DNA of 6,919 nucleotides, taken from Rhodospirillales bacterium. GTDB taxonomy: Bacteria > Pseudomonadota > Alphaproteobacteria > Acetobacterales > Acetobacteraceae. Below, piece by piece: positions 6,574-6,919 of this stretch. The position numbers and the translations under genes are program-made. The stretch covers positions 1 through 6,919 of the forward strand of contig JAGXAV010000105.1 in the NCBI GenBank assembly GCA_018971455.1, given 5' to 3'. Each line of letters starts with the position of its first letter. Position 1 is the stretch's first letter. The notes under the pieces were generated by a model. That model had not been told where the DNA came from. It worked only from the letters and a program-made list of their open reading frames with translations, and did no database searches.

Positions 6574-6919
6574 CACAGCGTCTCCGTCACCTTGCGCAGG
6601 TGGGTCGGATGGTCGGGGTCGAGCCCGCGCATCCGGCTGACGCCCTCGATGAAGCGATAATAGGACAGCGCGATGGCGAGCGGGTCGAGGAGGCCATGGC
6701 CGGTGGCGGCGATCGGCAGCAGCGTGCCCGGGCCGGCCGCCGCGGCGGTGAACACCGTGCCGCCGGCGGCCGCAATGCGCGCCAGCGCGGCGCGGTTGGC
6801 CGCGGCGGCAACGTCCTGCGGCACCAGGCCGAGCACCGGGAAGCCGCGCTGGATCAGGCGCAGCGGCCCGTGCATCACCTCGGCCAGCGAGAAGGCCTCG
6901 GCGTGAATGGCCGCAACCT
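6573..6919 (-). CDS. SIS-domain sugar-phosphate isomerase/deaminase (NagB-II/GlmS-like), C-terminal part
   Basis: The last 114 residues of a protein that runs off the right edge. The frame is open to base 6919, so the internal GTG/ATG at 6878/6875 are not the start. It matches the second SIS domain of the GlmS isomerase family. HAEAFSLAEVMHGPL (residues 5-19 of the visible part) aligns with the GlmS segment carrying catalytic His504 (here H16), and the end DPDHPTHLRKVTETL carries a Lys (109) at the place of GlmS Lys603. The GlmS Glu488 equivalent would be the codon cut by the edge; its two visible bases, AG, allow Glu. Immediate linkage to nagA and the ending LDPDHPTHLRKVTETL fit NagB-II, the SIS-type glucosamine-6-phosphate deaminase (to fructose-6-phosphate and ammonia) common in proteobacterial GlcNAc operons. 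An AgaS-like or amidotransferase-lacking GlmS relative is not excluded, because the N-terminal part that would settle it is outside the window. Confidence 0.85.
   Translation of the reverse strand, partial: VAAIHAEAFSLAEVMHGPLRLIQRGFPVLGLVPQDVAAAANRAALARIAAAGGTVFTAAAAGPGTLLPIAATGHGLLDPLAIALSYYRFIEGVSRMRGLDPDHPTHLRKVTETL
6581..6585 (-). promoter_or_regulatory. Ribosome binding site deciding the nagA start
   Basis: On the minus strand, GGAGA (6585 to 6581) sits 7 nt before the ATG at 6573-6571, near-ideal spacing. For the alternative GTG at 6576 the gap is only 4 nt. The site lies inside the last codons of the SIS-domain gene, consistent with translational coupling. Confidence 0.55.

Noticed and set aside
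5596..6660. A 354-codon plus-strand open frame opposite nagA
   Set aside because: It is Arg/Gly/Ala/His-rich without any domain, while the minus strand encodes a complete NagA with all active-site residues.
6876..6878. GTG at 6878 as the start of a small 101-residue minus-strand gene
   Set aside because: The frame continues to the window edge with a conserved SIS-domain sequence (VAAIHAEAFSLAE) upstream, so the gene is truncated by the window rather than small.
1..6919. CRISPR arrays, tRNA or rRNA genes, insertion sequences or phage attachment sites
   Set aside because: No regularly spaced direct repeats, cloverleaf-like segments, transposase motifs or terminal inverted repeats were seen; codon use looks uniform across the window.

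Overview
The window is very GC-rich (about 70% by eye), with G/C at most third codon positions. This, the gene content and one FNR/FixK-like site suggest a high-GC proteobacterium, most likely an alphaproteobacterium (an Acetobacteraceae-like organism would fit). The taxonomic call is inference only.

Layout. Bases 1-320 are a leader region. It may begin with the last codons of an upstream gene (stop at 50-52). It then carries several GC-rich inverted repeats and a 14-bp FNR/FixK-type palindrome (208-221). Bases 321-5346 on the + strand are a tightly packed four-gene operon: a HlyD-type membrane fusion protein, a double-ATPase ABC protein, and two ABC-2 permeases. The four genes match E. coli ybhG-ybhF-ybhS-ybhR in order and architecture. 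Genes 1/2 overlap by 17 nt, genes 2/3 by 4 nt (ATGA), and genes 3/4 are 4 nt apart. Bases 5347-5415 are a 69-nt gap between convergent units. Bases 5416-6919 on the - strand hold nagA (N-acetylglucosamine-6-phosphate deacetylase). Upstream of it is the C-terminal end of a SIS-domain sugar-phosphate isomerase/deaminase that runs off the right edge. Its stop codon overlaps the nagA start (TGATG).

How the genes work together. The four + strand genes should form one inner-membrane exporter: a two-permease channel driven by a fused pair of ATPase domains, with a periplasmic adaptor that would dock on an outer-membrane channel not encoded here. The substrate cannot be read from sequence. The - strand pair fits amino-sugar catabolism: NagA makes glucosamine-6-phosphate and acetate, and the SIS protein plausibly converts glucosamine-6-phosphate to fructose-6-phosphate and ammonia (NagB-II type) or acts as a GlmS-like isomerase. 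The two units are convergent and have no obvious functional link.

I see no mobile element, CRISPR array, RNA gene or clearly novel system. The points most worth a second look are the FNR/FixK-like site upstream of the exporter, the built-in asymmetry of the two ATP sites, and the mononuclear-type metal site predicted for NagA.
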